Positions 63,001-64,000 of a stretch of DNA of 64,000 nucleotides are shown one piece after another. The position numbers were made by a program, and so were the translations under genes. The DNA is from Lineus longissimus (taxonomy: Eukaryota > Nemertea > Pilidiophora > Heteronemertea > Lineidae). The notes beneath the pieces were generated by a model, which did no database searches, had not been told where the DNA came from, and was given only the letters and a program-made list of their open reading frames with translations. The stretch covers positions 2,976,001 to 3,040,000 of the forward strand of contig NC_088308.1 in the NCBI RefSeq assembly GCF_910592395.1, given 5' to 3'. Position 1 is the stretch's first letter. Every line of letters begins with the position of its first letter.

Positions 63001-63820
63001 CATGAAGAATATTGGCTCATATTTTGCTGGGTGATGCCGGAGAAAAACCTATAGGGCTGCAGGTGATGAAGTTCAGAACATATCTTGCTGTCCAGAAATG
63101 TGTTTAGCTAGGAATTTATGTTTAGGTCCTTTGCAGAGACCACCCAGTTTTCCCTGCAGACAGTGATAGAAATCACCTGTGATAGAAATCACCTGTCTGC
63201 TGTGCGCTAGGTGTTACCGTTTCAGAATGAATAACATTGAACCAGCTCGCATTACCAGCAGGAACTGCACTTAACCGTATCTGAATAATGCTACCTCAAT
63301 GTTGATTTGAGCCATTCATTCGATACTCTGCCAAAGGCAATGACCTAGGTTAAATGTTTGTGTGCCCCTCTTCAATTGGTTGCAAGAAGTGATGAGTACT
63401 GTTTTCTTTCACACAGTAGTACTCCATATGAATAATTTTTTACATCGATTTATATAAAAAAGACGAATCGAAAACTGAAGTCTGGACTTTGTTGACCTTG
63501 TATTGTATTAATCAGAGGAAATATTGCTGGCATGTGAGGGTTAATGACGAAATAATATTTTCACCTCTAATATTCCTAAAAAAGTGTTTTCTTTTTCCTG
63601 TAACACACCTTAATCCGTTTTCTAATAAACTTAATGCTGCCCACTATATAAGTGCATTGAAAGGTTTAATTTACATTGTCATTCCATAGTGTTACCAATT
63701 GAACGTATACTTTCAGCACCCCACCATGCCCGAGTATTCATACTACCATACGCCAAGAGGTCGGAAACTTCGGGTGGAATACCAAGGACATGGGACTGGT
63801 TCACTTAGGAAAAAGAGGAA
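57097..63820 (+). CDS. Unrecognised multi-exon gene, 5' part
   Basis: Six exons join in frame with consensus splice sites: 57097-57137, 57778-57868, 58289-58384, 59784-59858, 61859-61906, 63717-63820 (ending phase 2, donor GTGAGT), continuing past the window. The 151 residues begin MSSEAVIKSVSQKLKHYFEV and include DLTGPYSPTMDHPPMK, KKYFSPLKVRVNLTQMK, QIRSLVTRYMDDSNFVKRYL and EYSYYHTPRGRKLRVEYQGH. There is no signal peptide or membrane segment. It is charged, short of hydrophobic stretches and rich in Y, P and K. The P/Y-rich short motifs are reminiscent of axonemal microtubule-associated proteins, but that is impression only. Three of the six exons are in phase 0 at both ends. I do not recognise the family. 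Confidence 0.72.
57231..57376. mobile_element. Small MITE in the first intron of the last gene
   Basis: AGATCCATGCAGTTGATTGG... (57235-57259) is matched in inverse at 57344-57372 with small indels. Weaker complementarity continues inward (GACGTCACGTCAC against GTGATGTGACGAC) and outward (CTAAAGATC against GATCTATAG). The whole 146-bp unit could fold into one hairpin. Confidence 0.7.
59859..61858. other. Intron with nothing recognised
   Basis: Intron of 2 kb in the unrecognised gene. Short frames only; no repeats with clear boundaries were seen. Confidence 0.4.
61907..63716. other. Intron with nothing recognised
   Basis: Intron of 1.8 kb. The 138-codon plus frame at 61979-62395 has no recognisable domain and is not bounded by splice sites that fit the gene, so it is left uncalled. 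Confidence 0.4.
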
Positions 63821-64000
63821 GTGAGTAGTCTGATTGCCTCCTGTCAAAGTCTTCAATTTCAAAAGGGCAACACTGCTATAGCAACTTGAATAGCAGGACT
63901 GGAACACTAAACTGATTGCAAGGAACACCTTTGACCAAGGTGTCATAATTCAAAGCAAAAAGTTGCGTGGCGGGAATTTCAGTGGCAAGATTTAATGACG

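Overview
The window is eukaryotic nuclear DNA. Genes are split into many short exons with GT...AG introns of about 0.1 to 4 kb, it is AT-rich, and it is full of small transposable elements, tRNA-derived SINEs and minisatellites. There are no operons, ribosome binding sites or CRISPR arrays. The gene set (a lemur-type kinase, WDR13, CCDC137, a canopy protein with an ER-retention tail, ARPC1, an SLC22 carrier, a cytohesin) and the repeat content suggest a marine invertebrate, most likely a deuterostome. A foldback element with 15-bp repeat arms at 47.4-48.3 kb recalls the sea-urchin TU family, so an echinoderm is my best guess, but the species cannot be read from the sequence.

Layout. 1-0.4 kb: palindromic foldback repeat. 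3.06-3.31 kb (minus): first two coding exons of a cytohesin ARF-GEF that runs off the left edge. 4.2-4.7 kb: inverted pair of small elements. 6.4-9.1 kb: a repeat block made of a non-LTR retrotransposon remnant, a 68-bp two-type tandem array, a palindrome-bearing ~56-bp array and G/C-run repeats. 11.8-21.9 kb (plus): a nearly complete LMTK-type kinase gene. 25.1-29.4 kb (minus): WDR13, complete, 480 codons in 13 exons. 29.6-32.1 kb (plus): CCDC137, complete, head-to-head with WDR13 across 256 bp. 34.0-37.2 kb (minus): canopy (CNPY3/4), tail-to-tail with CCDC137 and head-to-head with the next gene. 38.1-45.8 kb (plus): ARPC1, complete, 368 codons, with candidate in-frame microexons in its 3.9-kb intron. 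46.8-47.3 kb: 84-bp minisatellite. 47.4-48.3 kb: foldback transposon with visible target-site duplication. 49.0-54.3 kb (plus): SLC22 organic ion transporter, complete, 535 codons. 55.4-56.2 kb: non-autonomous TIR element. 57.1 kb to the right edge (plus): a multi-exon gene I do not recognise, still open at the window end.

The genes are ordinary housekeeping, trafficking and cytoskeletal genes with no shared pathway. ARPC1 (actin branching) and cytohesin (ARF activation) both act on cortical actin and membrane traffic, but their proximity need not mean co-regulation. The reading phase was checked at every exon junction. All genes splice in frame with consensus sites except one LMTK junction near 19.44-19.54 kb, which is flagged. 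The most unusual material lies in the repeats and in the candidate ARPC1 microexons.
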